This document shows positions 63,800-64,000 of a stretch of DNA of 64,000 nt, piece by piece. Numbering within the stretch: the stretch's first letter is position 1; each line of letters begins with the position of its first letter. The stretch comes from Sarcophilus harrisii. Its lineage: Eukaryota; Chordata; Mammalia; Dasyuromorphia; Dasyuridae. The stretch is from contig NC_045428.1 in assembly GCF_902635505.1 (NCBI RefSeq), forward strand, positions 64,901,641 to 64,965,640, in the 5' to 3' direction. The position numbers were made by a program, and so were the translations under genes. Below the pieces are notes generated by a model that ran no database searches, was not told the DNA's origin, and was given only the letters and a program-made list of their open reading frames with translations.

Positions 63800-64000
63800 A
63801 AAACAAGCATTTTATTAATTGTTTACTATGTTCTAGAAACTGTGCTGAGATCTTTCCTAATATTTCATTTGGTCCTTACAATAGCAATGTGAGGTAGGTG
63901 CTATTATCATCTTCATTTTACAATTGTGGAAACTGAGACATAAAGAGATTAAGCGATTTGACCAAGTCACATAACTAGTAAGTGTTCTGAAGATGGATCT
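63800..64000 (-). mobile_element. MIR SINE, antisense, running off the window
   Basis: 'aattgtttactatgttctag', 'aatgtgaggtaggtgctatt', 'tttacaattgtggaaactga', 'gtcacataactagtaagtgt'. Confidence 0.8.

Noticed and set aside
1-64000. A protein-coding operon, toxin system or other compact multi-gene system
   Set aside because: The window has no adjacent intact genes; repeat content and sequence style are those of mammalian intergenic or intronic DNA.

Overview
This looks like a stretch of a marsupial (metatherian) nuclear genome. It is AT-rich, CpG-poor and packed with interspersed repeats. The diagnosis rests on the repeats: tRNA-headed SINEs opening with a 'gggcagctagatggcacagtgg'-like head, related SINEs carrying an RTE-type tail, L1 3' ends of the type common in marsupials, BovB-like RTE fragments, and old L2, MIR and L3/CR1 copies. 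I cannot tell the species or whether it is American or Australian. No intact protein-coding gene, rRNA, tRNA gene or CRISPR array is visible. Nearly all open frames are chance frames in repeats or microsatellites.

The one recognisable host-gene sequence is a processed, broken retrocopy of CCT6A (chaperonin TCP1 zeta subunit) on the minus strand at about 29962-31884. It has no introns, keeps a poly(A)-signal-like hexamer and an A-rich tail, and sits inside an older L1 ORF2 fragment in the same orientation. The longest open L1 piece is a 5'-truncated ORF2 C-terminus with 3' UTR at 53363-54590.

Layout. 1-3.7 kb: SINE, two L2 copies, then a hAT transposon holding a SINE with an exact 11-bp target duplication and abutted by an L1 3' end. 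3.7-9.7 kb: sparse unique sequence, a GA microsatellite, an L1 3' end, a hAT and a GC-richer block at 8.5-8.8 kb. 9.7-16.8 kb: an L1 with exact target duplications, MIR/SINE pieces, AT-rich tracts and two tandem L2 copies. 16.9-18.1 kb: two RTE pieces in opposite orientation meeting at a small hairpin, as expected of twin priming. 18-29.8 kb: mostly L2/MIR/L1 debris, a hAT inside a SINE at 26.8 kb, and a unique block at 22.4-23.3 kb. 29.8-32.2 kb: CCT6A retrocopy in L1. 32.2-43.5 kb: SINEs, hATs, L1s and an unexplained 108-bp direct repeat pair at 37.96 and 38.65 kb. 43.5-47.5 kb: less AT-rich, repeat-poor DNA with a CRE palindrome, the best candidate for conserved regulatory sequence. 47.5-64 kb: L2, MIR, L1 and SINE copies, long purine/pyrimidine tracts and (TG)n arrays.

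There are no neighbouring genes to read as a pathway. The window behaves like intergenic or deep intronic DNA, and its interest lies in the nested transposon history, the retrocopy, and a few repeat-free islands. All family assignments are by eye from remembered consensus sequences; boundaries of old repeats are approximate, usually to within 10-30 bases.
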